A stretch of DNA of 64,000 nucleotides, taken from Acidimicrobiaceae bacterium. GTDB taxonomy: Bacteria; Actinomycetota; Acidimicrobiia; Acidimicrobiales; RAAP-2. Within the stretch, counting starts at the first letter, position 1. Every line of letters starts with the position of its first letter. The notes below the pieces were generated by a model. It was not told the origin of the DNA and made no database searches. It was given only the letters and a program-made list of their open reading frames with translations. Made by a program: the position numbers and the translations under genes. The stretch is taken from the NCBI GenBank assembly GCA_003162475.1, contig PMOI01000012.1:133739-197738 (forward strand). Reading direction: 5' to 3'. Below are positions 20,139 to 29,508 of the stretch, piece by piece.

Positions 20139-21683
20139 CTAGGCGTCGACGTCGACCGGCACGACGACGGGTGCCGAGTGCCTTCTCGCCGAAGCCACGT
20201 AGTAGAGCGTGCCGACGATGAGAACGAACGCGAGCACGGTGTAGAGGATGGGGATCTTGTTAAGCCAGTGCAGGCCGAGGTTGAGCAGTCCGTTGGTCTG
20301 GTTGGGTTCGGGGTTGCTCGCGGCTCGGGGCCAGGCGAAGTTGACGAGCATGCTGCCGCCCCACGCCAGCGCCAGGATGTTCACGAACATTCCCCAGCGG
20401 CCCAACTTGAACGGTGCGTGCACCTTCGGCCAGCCGTGCGTCCTCGCCCACAGGATCGCGATGTTGCCGAGGAAGTACGACAGGTAGATCATCGCCGTCG
20501 CGGCGATAGCCACGATGCCGGCACCGGCGTACTTGAGCATGGGTATGGCAGCGACGACGGCCACCGCGATGCACGACCAGATCGGCGTGCGCAGCTTCGG
20601 GTGAACTCGGGCGAGGTGGCGAGAAGCGGGGAGTCGATTGTCGCGAGCCATGCCGAAGCACAGGCGCACCGTCGCGGCCATGATCGCCATGCAGCACACG
20701 AAGATGGCGGCGGTGACAACGAGAAGGTAGACGGTCGCCCAGAACTTGGAGAAGTTGGCGTCGATGATCTGGGCCGGTCCCCATCCAGCCTTGATGGCCG
20801 TGGAGAGATTCGGGATGGCCATCAACAACGCCACGAGGAATATGCCACCAATGACGAACGCGCCACCGACGGACATCAACACCGCTTGGGGAGCGCGACG
20901 ACGGGGGTCGTGGGTCTCCTCGGACAACGTGGACGCGGTGTCGAAACCGTAGATCACGAACAGGCTCATGAACATCGCCGCGAAGAAGGCCGGCAACGTG
21001 ACGTGGATTCCTCCACTGTTGGTCACCACGGAGATGGACTGGTGGTGGTGGACGATGAGCATGATGATCGCGAAGACCACCATGCCGATGATCTCGAAGA
21101 AGACCCCGGTGTTGTTGACGGTGGCGACGAGCTTGACGCTGAAGATATTGAGGATGGTTATCACGACGAGCGTGATGGCGGCTACCCAAATCTGATCGTG
21201 GAGGGCACCCGCGTTCACGTGCCAGCCCATGTTGTCGAGCGCGGGAAGCACGGTGAGCGGAATGGTCACCACGACGGCGGTCACGGTGAGGATGCCGGCG
21301 AAGATGTAGATCCACCCGGTGAACCAGGCGAAGGGACGACCCGCTAAGTACTTGGTCCACTGGAACACGGATCCGGCGACCGGATAGTGACTGGAGACCT
21401 CGGCGAAGTTGAGCGCGACGATGATCTGGCCGAGCGCCACGATGGGCCAGGACCAGATGAAGACGCCACCCAAGGTGATGAGTCCGAAGGAGAACAGCGT
21501 AAAGATACCGGTCGACGGTGAGATGTAACTGAAGGCCGCGGCGAAGGAACTGAAGAGCCCGAGCGTGCGGTGCAGTTCTTGTTTGTAACCAAAGGACGCG
21601 AGATCTTGAGCGTCCGAGCTGTCGGTTGCTGAGTACGCTGGCGCTATGGCGCCGACTGCGGATGTTGAACCGTCTGATTCCAT
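20139..21683 (-). CDS. APC-superfamily amino acid/amine permease
   Basis: A 514-residue transporter with about 12 membrane segments. The TM1 helix-break region reads FSYISPSTGIFTLFSFGL, and the FDTASTLSEETHDPRRRAPQAV loop after TM6 is typical of the amino acid/choline transporter (ACT) branch of APC. Substrate is not readable; GABA, choline, ethanolamine or basic amino acids are possible. Divergent from a dimethylglycine/sarcosine dehydrogenase-like gene, which suggests uptake of a methylated amine; inference. Confidence 0.88.
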   Translation of the reverse strand: MESDGSTSAVGAIAPAYSATDSSDAQDLASFGYKQELHRTLGLFSSFAAAFSYISPSTGIFTLFSFGLITLGGVFIWSWPIVALGQIIVALNFAEVSSHYPVAGSVFQWTKYLAGRPFAWFTGWIYIFAGILTVTAVVVTIPLTVLPALDNMGWHVNAGALHDQIWVAAITLVVITILNIFSVKLVATVNNTGVFFEIIGMVVFAIIMLIVHHHQSISVVTNSGGIHVTLPAFFAAMFMSLFVIYGFDTASTLSEETHDPRRRAPQAVLMSVGGAFVIGGIFLVALLMAIPNLSTAIKAGWGPAQIIDANFSKFWATVYLLVVTAAIFVCCMAIMAATVRLCFGMARDNRLPASRHLARVHPKLRTPIWSCIAVAVVAAIPMLKYAGAGIVAIAATAMIYLSYFLGNIAILWARTHGWPKVHAPFKLGRWGMFVNILALAWGGSMLVNFAWPRAASNPEPNQTNGLLNLGLHWLNKIPILYTVLAFVLIVGTLYYVASARRHSAPVVVPVDVDA

Positions 21684-22060
21684 TGTGACTCTCCCCTTGA
21701 CGTGATCGCGTAGTCGAACTGGCTACGTCAGACCGGCAACAGCGTTGTTCGGCTCTCTCGGAACACTCGGGGTGTAAGGGCACAGCGCACGGGGAACGCA
21801 CTGGGTTGCCTCGCCACCCAGGTACCACCACGGGTTCTCGTCACGGCGCCAATGAACCACACTGTGGTCCGTGACTCGTCCCCCTGAACGGACTCTACGA
21901 AGTGTCTAGTTGCCGTCGACCGTTAAGTTAGCCACGGCCTCAACACTTGTCAATTACCTCGTGGTCGCCGCACGTGACGACGAAATTGAGGTCGGTGTAC
22001 CCTCTCAAGAGCGTGGGGGTGGCACGTTCTCCTCACAGATTGATTGAGGGAGTGGTATCA
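21684..22060. promoter_or_regulatory. 377-bp divergent intergenic region with nested dyads
   Basis: No coding region seen. It holds a perfect 13-bp palindrome ACCACA-C-TGTGGT (21856-21868) and outer arms GTCACGG (21840-21846) and CCGTGAC (21869-21875) that bracket it, though their centres differ by about 4 bp. On the permease strand several short hairpins are also possible, such as CGTAG...CTACG close to the permease start. GAGGGAG at 22046-22052 is the likely ribosome site of the downstream flavoprotein. I could not match the region to a known riboswitch. Confidence 0.5.
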
Positions 22061-24496
22061 GTGTCGTCGTCTCAAGCACCGATGGCGGATCGTGCGCGTG
22101 TTGTCGTCATCGGCGGCGGCATCGGCGGCTGCTCGATTCTGTACTGGCTCGCTCGTCTCGGGCTCAGCGACGCCGTCCTGGTCGAGCGCTCGCAACTGAC
22201 CAGCGGCTCGACGTTCCACTCGGCCGGTCTCGTCGGTCAGTTGCGCGGATCGCTCAGCTTGACGCGGATGATGATGAACTCGGTTGAGCTGTACCGAACC
22301 CTCGGCGATGAAGTTGACCTCGAGACCGGCTGGCGAGAAGTGGGCTCACTGCGACTGGCGTCCTCGATTGAGCACATGGAAGAGCTTCAACGTCAATCGG
22401 ACTGGGCGGAGACGTTCGGCCTGCCGTTTCACCTCATCTCGGCCAACGAAGCGCAGGAACGCTTCCCGGTCATGACGACCGACGGCGTCTTCGGCGCGGC
22501 CTATCTACCGACCGATGGTTTCCTTGACCCGAGCCAAGTCACCATGGCTCTTGCCAAGGGAGCGCGCCAACGAGGGGCGACGATCCATACCGACACCCGG
22601 GTCACGGGCGTACGTGTCGAGCGGGGTCGCGTCACGGGCGTCGAGACGAGTCGTGGTCTCATCGAGTGTGAGGTGGTGGTGAACGCGGGCGGCATCTACG
22701 CCCACGAGATTGGACGCCTCGCGGGTGTGCACGTGCCGATCATTCCAATGGCGCATCAGTACGTGATCACGAAGGACGCGGGGCTACCGCGCGACATGCC
22801 CACCATGCGCGACCCCGGGCGTCTCGTCTACTACCGCGGCGAGAGCGGCGGACTGGTCGCAGGGGGCTACGAACGCAACCCCGAACCGTGGGGTCTCGGC
22901 GGGATCGCGAGTGACTTCAACAGCCAACTCTTGAGCGAGGACTGGGACCGTTTCGCCGACATCATGGAAGCGGCAGCGCTTCGTGTGCCGAGCCTCGCGA
23001 ACGCGGAGGTGGTGAAACTCATCAACGGTCCCGAGGCCTTCACGCCCGATGGTGAGTTCATTCTGGGTCCGACGCAGGTCGAAGGATTCTGGGTAGCCGC
23101 CGGTTTCTGTGCGCACGGTATCGCGGGGTCGGGCGGGATGGGCCAACTCATGGCTGAGTGGATCATCAACGGTCAGCCTGGTCTCGACACGTGGGAGATG
23201 GACTCGCGGCGCTTCGGCCCTCAGTACCGCAGCCGTGACTACGCGCTGAAGCGCACCTACGAGGTGTACGCGACGTACTACGACGTGAAGTTCCCCGGTC
23301 ACGAACGCCAAGCAGGACGGCCACTTCGCGTCCCTCCGGCCTACCCGCGTCTCGTCGCGTTGGACGCGTCGTTCGGCGAGAAGGGCGGCTGGGAGCGCGT
23401 CAACTGGTTCGAGTCGAACGCGAAGGACGGCGATGAATCACTGCGTCCCGGCGGGTGGGCCGGACGACTGTGGTCCCCGGCCATTGGTGCCGAACATCAC
23501 GCGTGTCGCGAGCGAGCCGCGTTGTTCGATGAGACGTCGTTCTCCAAGTTGGAAGTGAGGGGTCCTGGCGCCGCCGACTTCTTAGAGAGACTTTGCGCCA
23601 ATCGAGTCGCCAAAGCACCGGGTTCCTTGACGTACACCCAACTGTTGAATCCGCGCGGCGGCGTGGAGTGCGACCTGACAGTGACGAGACTCGACGAGGA
23701 GCGCTTTCGACTCGTGACGGGGACGGCCTTCGGCAACCACGACCGCGCGTGGATTAAGTCCCAAGTACACGCGAACGATCGTGTCGTCGTTGAGGACGTC
23801 ACGTCGCAGTTCGCGTGTTTCGCACTGTGGGGCCCGCTCGCTCGAGAGATACTCCAGTCCGTCACCGAGACCGACTGCTCGAACGACGCCTTCGGTTACA
23901 TGAAGGCTCGCGACCTGAATGTTGGTGCCGTGCCGTGTCTCGCTCAACGCGTGACCTTCGTGGGCGAGTTGGGTTGGGAGATCTACTGTCCGTCGGAGTA
24001 CGCGCTCGCACTTTGGGACACGTTGATGACTGCGGGAAAGCCGCACGGTTTGACGCCCGGTGGCTACAAGGCGATCGAGTCCCTTCGACTCGAGAAGGGC
24101 TATCGCGTGTGGGGGAGTGACGTCACTTCCATCGACACTCCATTCGAGGCGGGTCTCGGCTTTGCCGTGCGGATGGACAAGGGCGACTTCATCGGTCGTG
24201 ATGCCCTGGAAACGGCCGGCGCGCCTACCCGACGTCTCGTCGGACTCGTCCTCGACGATCCCCGAGTCGTCGCGCTTGGTTCGGAGCCGGTGCGCGTCGA
24301 CGGGCGTGTCGTTGGACGAGTCACGAGCGCCGGCTACGGCTACACCGTGGGGCACTCCATTGCGTACGCGTACCTGCCTACGGGCGACGTCGACGAGGGC
24401 CGGCGCGTCGACGTCGTCATCTTCGGTCAAGTGATCGGTGCTCGGGTGGTGACCGAAGCGCTCTTCGATCCGACGAATGCCCGCGTACGTAGTTAG
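22061..24496 (+). CDS. FAD-dependent dimethylglycine/sarcosine dehydrogenase-like protein (DAO + GcvT)
   Basis: About 811 residues from the GTG at 22061. The N-terminal DAO domain starts with VVVIGGGIGGCSILYWLARL, then STFHSAGLVGQLRG, the flavin region of DMGDH/SARDH-type enzymes. The C-terminal half (from about 430) is a GcvT/aminomethyltransferase fold with tetrahydrofolate-type motifs such as GELGWEIYCPSEYAL and GYKAIESLRLEKGYRVWG. Such enzymes oxidise N-methyl groups and can transfer the C1 unit to folate. GTG 22061 is preferred for its GAGGGAG 8 nt upstream; ATG at 22082 lacks one. Exact substrate unknown. Confidence 0.88.
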   Translation: MSSSQAPMADRARVVVIGGGIGGCSILYWLARLGLSDAVLVERSQLTSGSTFHSAGLVGQLRGSLSLTRMMMNSVELYRTLGDEVDLETGWREVGSLRLASSIEHMEELQRQSDWAETFGLPFHLISANEAQERFPVMTTDGVFGAAYLPTDGFLDPSQVTMALAKGARQRGATIHTDTRVTGVRVERGRVTGVETSRGLIECEVVVNAGGIYAHEIGRLAGVHVPIIPMAHQYVITKDAGLPRDMPTMRDPGRLVYYRGESGGLVAGGYERNPEPWGLGGIASDFNSQLLSEDWDRFADIMEAAALRVPSLANAEVVKLINGPEAFTPDGEFILGPTQVEGFWVAAGFCAHGIAGSGGMGQLMAEWIINGQPGLDTWEMDSRRFGPQYRSRDYALKRTYEVYATYYDVKFPGHERQAGRPLRVPPAYPRLVALDASFGEKGGWERVNWFESNAKDGDESLRPGGWAGRLWSPAIGAEHHACRERAALFDETSFSKLEVRGPGAADFLERLCANRVAKAPGSLTYTQLLNPRGGVECDLTVTRLDEERFRLVTGTAFGNHDRAWIKSQVHANDRVVVEDVTSQFACFALWGPLAREILQSVTETDCSNDAFGYMKARDLNVGAVPCLAQRVTFVGELGWEIYCPSEYALALWDTLMTAGKPHGLTPGGYKAIESLRLEKGYRVWGSDVTSIDTPFEAGLGFAVRMDKGDFIGRDALETAGAPTRRLVGLVLDDPRVVALGSEPVRVDGRVVGRVTSAGYGYTVGHSIAYAYLPTGDVDEGRRVDVVIFGQVIGARVVTEALFDPTNARVRS

Positions 24497-25419
24497 TCGA
24501 GACCGCGATCGAGTTCGGGCTCGCTACTCGGCAACGTCGATGCGGCGTGGAGCGTTTCGTCGAGATCCATCGCACCGAGTAGTACCTCGTAGCGGTTGCT
24601 TCGCTCTTGGCAGTAGGCACCAAAGTCGACGTCCAGCGTGGAGACCGCGAGCTGTACAACCCCCCACATGGCCTCGCGCAGTTCCGAGACCAACTTCATC
24701 AACGCGAGGACGGCGAGCAGCGAGTCGTCACAGCGTCCGAAGTAGCGCGTGAGGAGTATGACGTCGGACGTCAGTGGGAAGTCGTGATTGGTCGAGAAGT
24801 TGGCGAGGTCGAAGAAGGGGTCGCCCATACCGGCGTACTCCCAATCGAGAATGCGCACTTCGCCGTCGTAAAGGAAGTTGCCGTTCAGTAGGTCGTTGTG
24901 GCAAAAGGCGGATGGCCGAAAGGGTCGAACGCTGCCGATCCGGTCAAGCACGGAGTGAGCCGCAGGGTAATTGAAAGGCTCGTCAACGCCACGAGAAAGT
25001 GCGATGTCGTGATACCGGCCAATTATCGAGAACGGATCGAATGACGTGTGAATTTTTCCCGCCACGTGGATTCGTCTCAAGGTCGCCGTGACGGCGCCCA
25101 GCATTTCGTCGCTGGCCATCTCGGTAAAGGGAATGGGTCGCCCCGGAAGAAACTCTGTGACCATCCAACCTTCGTGCTCGGACCGCGCGTGTATCTCAGG
25201 TGCGATGCCCAAGGATGAAGCCAGCACGTTGGCCGCGGTTTCGCCTCGTCGGTCAATGCCGAGTAATTCAGTGTTCTCGCCCGCGACGCGCAAGACCAAG
25301 CGTTCATCTCCGAAGGAGACCAAGTAGTTGGCGTTGGTGATGCCGCCGGGCAACGGCTCGAGACGAACGTCACGACCAGGCCAGAGTCGCTCGAGCAACA
25401 GGTCGATGACGTCGGTCAT
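24493..25419 (-). CDS. choline/ethanolamine kinase-like phosphotransferase
   Basis: About 308 residues of the APH/choline kinase fold. Nucleotide-binding lobe: PGGITNANYLVSFGDERLVLRV. Catalytic loop: FCHNDLLNGNFLYDG, with the metal-binding ILDWEYAGMGDPFFDLANF after it, closer to choline/ethanolamine kinases than to aminoglycoside enzymes. The ATG at 25419 is chosen; an upstream in-frame extension of 25 residues lacks family similarity. It converges with the flavoprotein gene with 4 bp overlap, which fits a choline-derived amine pathway. Confidence 0.8.
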   Translation of the reverse strand: MTDVIDLLLERLWPGRDVRLEPLPGGITNANYLVSFGDERLVLRVAGENTELLGIDRRGETAANVLASSLGIAPEIHARSEHEGWMVTEFLPGRPIPFTEMASDEMLGAVTATLRRIHVAGKIHTSFDPFSIIGRYHDIALSRGVDEPFNYPAAHSVLDRIGSVRPFRPSAFCHNDLLNGNFLYDGEVRILDWEYAGMGDPFFDLANFSTNHDFPLTSDVILLTRYFGRCDDSLLAVLALMKLVSELREAMWGVVQLAVSTLDVDFGAYCQERSNRYEVLLGAMDLDETLHAASTLPSSEPELDRGLD

Positions 25420-25537
25420 GCGCTGATGGTACAGCGTCGAAGCTATTCGATCACGTAAAGGGTCGGCATCGCAAACGACGTCGCGACCGGGCAATGGGTT
25501 CGCCAGGTACTACTCGAGCCGTTCTCAGTGTGGCGAC

Positions 25538-26248
25538 TTAGACCGTTACTCGACAGGTGTCGTCACCGAGTGCCTTTGACGTCAACGTGACGTTGGTGCG
25601 CTCGGCACCGAGTCCTTCGAGCATGCCGGCGATGAGCCCGCGATCGACCGCGCAGAGAACGGGATGGTGCTGAGCGGCTGAGCCGAAGGGACAGTTGTCC
25701 GACACGACCGAACTCGCAGCGTCGTCACCCTCGACACGAGCGCTAAATCCGTGAGCGGTTAAGAGTCCCGCGATGGAGACCATGGCGGTCTTCACCGATC
25801 GCGTGGAGTCACCCGTGCCCATGGCCTCAACCAGGGTGTGACCGTATTCGATGCCTACGTCGTGGGCCATCGCCTCAGAGGCGTCGGGCCCGAGTCGTTC
25901 GAGGGCCATCTCTAGGAGTGCGACCAACAGAGCGTCGCGGCGAACGGATCCCTCCATCATCACGGACTCGTCGAGGGTGCGGTAACCCTTGGCGGGTCGA
26001 CCGACGGTGGTCTTGGGTACGTTGTCGAAGGTGACGTACCCACCCTCGGTCAAGCGTTCGAGATGGTGGCGAATGACGTTCGCGTGTACGTCACAGTGCA
26101 GCGCTAACTCACCCGCCGTCGCGCCGGGATTGTTACGCAGGTAGAAGTAAACCTTGCGACGGGTGCTGTCACCAAAGGAGTGGGTGAGGCTGGTGACGGT
26201 AGCCGTAAACAGTGCCGGATCGAGGTCGTTCTCGTTGGGCGTGCTCAC
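25538..26248 (-). CDS. SufR-like HTH regulator with C-terminal cysteine cluster
   Basis: A 236-residue protein. The N-terminal winged HTH (about 18-90: STRRKVYFYLRNNPGATAGE, then a VIRHHLERLTEGGYV recognition helix) resembles the ArsR/DeoR-like group. The C-terminal domain has Cys186 and Cys199 spaced 13 apart in NCPF...HPVLCAVDRG, plus Cys232, a layout like SufR Fe-S sensors. It is divergent from an Mrp Fe-S carrier, supporting an Fe-S role. GTG at 26248 has no Shine-Dalgarno, and TAAACT (minus strand, 26256-26261) is placed for a leaderless transcript. Repressor of mrp is inference. Confidence 0.75.
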   Translation of the reverse strand: MSTPNENDLDPALFTATVTSLTHSFGDSTRRKVYFYLRNNPGATAGELALHCDVHANVIRHHLERLTEGGYVTFDNVPKTTVGRPAKGYRTLDESVMMEGSVRRDALLVALLEMALERLGPDASEAMAHDVGIEYGHTLVEAMGTGDSTRSVKTAMVSIAGLLTAHGFSARVEGDDAASSVVSDNCPFGSAAQHHPVLCAVDRGLIAGMLEGLGAERTNVTLTSKALGDDTCRVTV

Positions 26249-26317
26249 AGACAGAAGTTTACGGGTGAAGCGCCCAAGAGCGACGGTATTGTCAAAGGGC
26301 CCATCTAAAGGACTCCC

Positions 26318-27430
26318 TTGACGCCTGACCCCCTCCTTCGCAGTGACCTCGCCGCGATTCGTGAACCGCAACTGGTGCGAACGCTGGCCGAGTTGGGTTT
26401 CCTCGGCGAAGTAGACGAGAGCGGCGACGCGATACGTGTCGAACTCGTGCTGCCGGTAACGAATTGGCCGCACCTCGAAACGTTGCGCGAGGCCGTGCTC
26501 GAACGAGCGCCCGGCGCCGACGTTGTCGTTCGCACCATGAACGACGACGAGCGACTGGCGCTGCGCAACTTTCTCCGGGGTGCGATGACGGCTGACGCGG
26601 GGCCCGGCGATCACGACCACGGCGACTCCTCCCCGCGCTTTCTCGACAAGCTCTCGAAAACCCGCGTGCTCGGCATCTCGTCGGGAAAGGGTGGCGTTGG
26701 TAAGTCCTCGGTCACCGTGAACCTCGCGATCGCGCTGGCGCAAGCGGGTCACTCGGTTGGTGTCCTCGACGCCGACGTGTACGGCTTCTCGCTGCCCAAG
26801 ATGCTTGGCGCGACGAACGACCCCATCGTGCTCGGCGACACCGTGATACCAACCTTGGTGCACGGCGTGCGCTGTCTGTCGATGGGTTACTTCGTCGACG
26901 ACGCGCAGCCCGTCATCTGGCGCGGTCCCATGTTGCACAAGGCCATCGAACAACTCGTCACCGAAGCGTGGTGGGACGAGCCGGACTTCTTGTTGATCGA
27001 CATGCCGCCCGGAACGGGTGACGTGGCACTGACGCTGTCGGAGATCTTGCCGCGCATTGAGATGTACGTCGTCACGACCCCGCAGGCTGCCGCCCAACGT
27101 GTCGCTCAGCGTTCGGCCTACGCCGCGCGAAAGCTCAAGCTGTCGGTTCGAGGCGTCATCGAGAACATGAGTTGGTTCACCGGCGATGACGGCAAGCGTT
27201 ACGAGATCTTTGGCGCGGGCGGGGGAGAGCAACTGGCGCGCGAACTGGGCATCACGTTGCTCGCTCAGATCCCACTCGAGTCCGCGGTGCGCCGCGGCGG
27301 CGACGAGGGTGAACCCGTCGTCGTCACCGATCGCGAGAGCGAGGCCGCGAAGGCTTTTATCGAGCTCGCGTCGCGAGTCTCGCTGCAAGGTCCTTCGCGC
27401 GTCTATCGTCAGGAACTCAAGCTGGTGTAG
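26318..27430 (+). CDS. mrp: Mrp/ApbC-family Fe-S cluster carrier ATPase
   Basis: A 370-residue protein. Residues 10-85 are the MIP18/DUF59-like domain. The deviant Walker A GKGGVGKSS is at 123-131, with LLIDMPPGTGDVALTLSE as the switch and Walker B region. These ATPases bind and hand over [4Fe-4S] clusters. The usual CXXC after the ENMS motif is absent: it reads ENMSWFTGDDGKRYEIFGAGGG, a state I recall in other actinobacterial Mrp proteins. TTG start at 26318 with AAAGGA just upstream. The SDR gene begins 17 bp after the stop. Confidence 0.9.
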   Translation: MTPDPLLRSDLAAIREPQLVRTLAELGFLGEVDESGDAIRVELVLPVTNWPHLETLREAVLERAPGADVVVRTMNDDERLALRNFLRGAMTADAGPGDHDHGDSSPRFLDKLSKTRVLGISSGKGGVGKSSVTVNLAIALAQAGHSVGVLDADVYGFSLPKMLGATNDPIVLGDTVIPTLVHGVRCLSMGYFVDDAQPVIWRGPMLHKAIEQLVTEAWWDEPDFLLIDMPPGTGDVALTLSEILPRIEMYVVTTPQAAAQRVAQRSAYAARKLKLSVRGVIENMSWFTGDDGKRYEIFGAGGGEQLARELGITLLAQIPLESAVRRGGDEGEPVVVTDRESEAAKAFIELASRVSLQGPSRVYRQELKLV

Positions 27431-27447
27431 CGAGTCGAGGGGGAGCA

Positions 27448-28296
27448 ATGGAGTTAGACGGTAAGACCGCGGTCATCACGGGCGGGGCAAGTGGGATCGG
27501 ACTCGCGACCGCCAAGCAGTTCGCCGCCGCCCACGTCAATCTCGTTCTCGGCGACATCGAAGAGGCGACCCTGCAAGAGGTTGTCGACGATCTTCGAAGC
27601 GACGGCGCCCACGTCATTGGCCTTCGCACCGACGTTTCCGTTGAGGAGGACGTCATCGCGCTACGCGACGCCGCGCTCGCGGAGTTCGGCGCGGCGCACG
27701 TGGTCTTTAACAACGCCGGCGTCGCGGCCGGTGGTGCGGCCATCGGCACGCCGACGGCGATCTGGAACTGGCTCTTGAGTGTGAATCTCGACGGCGTCAT
27801 TCACGGGCTCAACGCCTTCGTGCCGCTCTTCTTAGAGCAGAACGTCGGTCACGTCGTGAACACCGCCTCGCTCGCCGGGCTAGGTGGCGCGCCCGGCATG
27901 GGTTCATACTGCGCGAGCAAGTTTGCCGTCGTCGGTCTCTCGGAGTCGCTGTTTCAAGAGTTACTCCTCAGCGGCAAAGACGTCGGCGTCTCGGTCCTGT
28001 GCCCCGGTTTCGTGAAGACCCGCATTCACGAGTCCGAACGCAACATGCCTAACGAGCTCGTGAGTTACAACGAAGATCCCGTCGCGCGCATGATCGCCGA
28101 CGCGGCCACGACCGCCGTCAACGCCGGCATCGACGCGGCCGTCGTCGCCGCGGCCGTTGAAAACGCCGTTCGAACGAACAAGTTTTGGATTCTGCCCCAC
28201 GAACGCTCGGCACTTCGCACCACGGAACTGCGTCTCGAATGGATGCGCGGCGGTCCGCCGATGAGGTTCGACCTTATGGGAGCGACGCAGCCTTAG
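27448..28296 (+). CDS. short-chain dehydrogenase/reductase
   Basis: A 282-residue classical SDR. NAD(P)-binding TGGASGIG at residues 11-18, NNAG, catalytic Ser in NTASLAG and YCASK active-site motif. Asp41 in LVLGDIEEA at the end of beta-2 suggests NAD(H) preference. It is probably co-transcribed with mrp. The C-terminal tail after residue 245 (WILPHERSALRTTELRLEWM) is longer than the minimal SDR. Substrate unknown. Stop overlaps the convergent dGTPase gene by 4 bp. Confidence 0.87.
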   Translation: MELDGKTAVITGGASGIGLATAKQFAAAHVNLVLGDIEEATLQEVVDDLRSDGAHVIGLRTDVSVEEDVIALRDAALAEFGAAHVVFNNAGVAAGGAAIGTPTAIWNWLLSVNLDGVIHGLNAFVPLFLEQNVGHVVNTASLAGLGGAPGMGSYCASKFAVVGLSESLFQELLLSGKDVGVSVLCPGFVKTRIHESERNMPNELVSYNEDPVARMIADAATTAVNAGIDAAVVAAAVENAVRTNKFWILPHERSALRTTELRLEWMRGGPPMRFDLMGATQP

Positions 28297-29456
28297 CGGT
28301 CGATGCCACTCGGCAGTCGTTCGGAGTCCCAGCCGAGAAGGTTGATGGCGCTCTGACAGGCGTAACGGTCGGTCATACCCGCCACGTACGCGACGGCTTC
28401 GTGCAGAGCATCCGCTGCGTTATCAATTTCGCCGCCGCGCGCGGCGACGTCGGGAATCAACGAGGGATTAACGCTGTAGTACTCGACGAGACCGCGCATC
28501 ATGTCCACGACTGCCGACGCTTGTTGGCGCGACGCCGCGCGCAAGTAGATCGACTCGTAGTTGAAGGCTCGAAAGGCGGCGAGCGCTTCGGCGTGGTAGG
28601 CGTCCATGCCAATGACGCCCGTCGCAAGGATGGTTCGGATCATGGCGTTGATGAAGGCGCCGAGTTGTTCACGTCGACGTACTCCGCAGCGCTCGCGAAC
28701 GAGGGCCGGTAAGTCGTCGACGACGACGATGCCCACCGCGACGGCGTCTTCAAAGTCGTGACAGACGTAGGCCACGCGGTCGGCCCAGGAGACGACCTCG
28801 CCTTCGGGCGTGCTCGGCGCCGGTCGAGACCACGAGTGGTTTCGAATGCCGTCCAGTGTTTCGACGCAGAGATTGAGAGCCAGGAGTGACACGTCCGCGC
28901 CCCACGTGGCGTGATCGAAGCCGCCCTTGACGAAGGGCTCGAGCGCCTCTTCGCTCGCGTGGCCGCCGGGGCCGTGACCACAGTCGTGACCGAGGGCGAT
29001 CGCCTCGGTCAGGGCGACGTTCAGACCGAGTGGGCGGGCGATGCTGGTGGCGACCTGTGCGACTTCCAAGGCGTGGGTGAGACGCGTTCGCGTGTGATCG
29101 TCGGGAAAAATGAAGACTTGGGTTTTTCCGGCGAGTCGACGAAAAGCACTCGAGTGAAGGATTCGGTCGCGATCTCGTTCGAAGCAGGTACGAAATTCGT
29201 CGGGCTCTTCCTCGCTGACGCGATTACCGCCGCCCTCACTTCTCGTGGCGCCTGCCGTCATGAGCGCGTCAAGGAGTTCCTCACGTTGGTGAAGGGGGCC
29301 GGCGAGTGAGGGTCGATCGACACCGAGTGGGCCAAGCGAGGCCTTCGAATCCTTGTGCGCGACGGTCACGTCGTCGTTCGCGCCCTCGTAACCGCCCATC
29401 GTCGCGGCCCAGCGCCGCGCGCGCTCGGAGGTGGGTTCATCGCTCACGTCTCTCAT
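28293..29456 (-). CDS. dGTPase-like HD-domain triphosphohydrolase
   Basis: About 387 residues. The HD metal site is visible as RLTHALEVAQVA, then ALGHDCGHGPGGH, with the later Asp in SWADRVAYVCHDFEDA. An R-D-R-D-R-I-L-H-S-S-A-F-R-R-L motif before it is the dGTPase signature. The enzyme hydrolyses dNTPs to nucleoside and triphosphate. Residues 1-90 are a loosely conserved extension. ATG at 29456 chosen; an in-frame start 7 codons upstream is possible. Confidence 0.9.
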   Translation of the reverse strand: MRDVSDEPTSERARRWAATMGGYEGANDDVTVAHKDSKASLGPLGVDRPSLAGPLHQREELLDALMTAGATRSEGGGNRVSEEEPDEFRTCFERDRDRILHSSAFRRLAGKTQVFIFPDDHTRTRLTHALEVAQVATSIARPLGLNVALTEAIALGHDCGHGPGGHASEEALEPFVKGGFDHATWGADVSLLALNLCVETLDGIRNHSWSRPAPSTPEGEVVSWADRVAYVCHDFEDAVAVGIVVVDDLPALVRERCGVRRREQLGAFINAMIRTILATGVIGMDAYHAEALAAFRAFNYESIYLRAASRQQASAVVDMMRGLVEYYSVNPSLIPDVAARGGEIDNAADALHEAVAYVAGMTDRYACQSAINLLGWDSERLPSGIDR

Positions 29457-29508
29457 CTTGCCCCAGCGCCGTAACATGGGTGAGAAATCAACGTTTCAGA
29501 GGAGTCTC

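Noticed and set aside
20178..21831. Two long open frames across the permease gene (20178-21347 plus strand; 20260-21831 minus strand, other frame)
   Set aside because: Composition-driven shadows rich in His, Asp and Arg; the permease frame shows clear membrane segments and family motifs.
21684..22060. Glycine, guanidine or SAH riboswitch
   Set aside because: Considered because of the GcvT-type neighbour, but the conserved cores of these aptamers are absent on both strands.
26249..27448. Long minus-strand open frame running upstream of the SufR-like gene
   Set aside because: It lies antisense to mrp, has no family similarity and ends in the real 236-residue regulator, so only 25538-26248 is kept.
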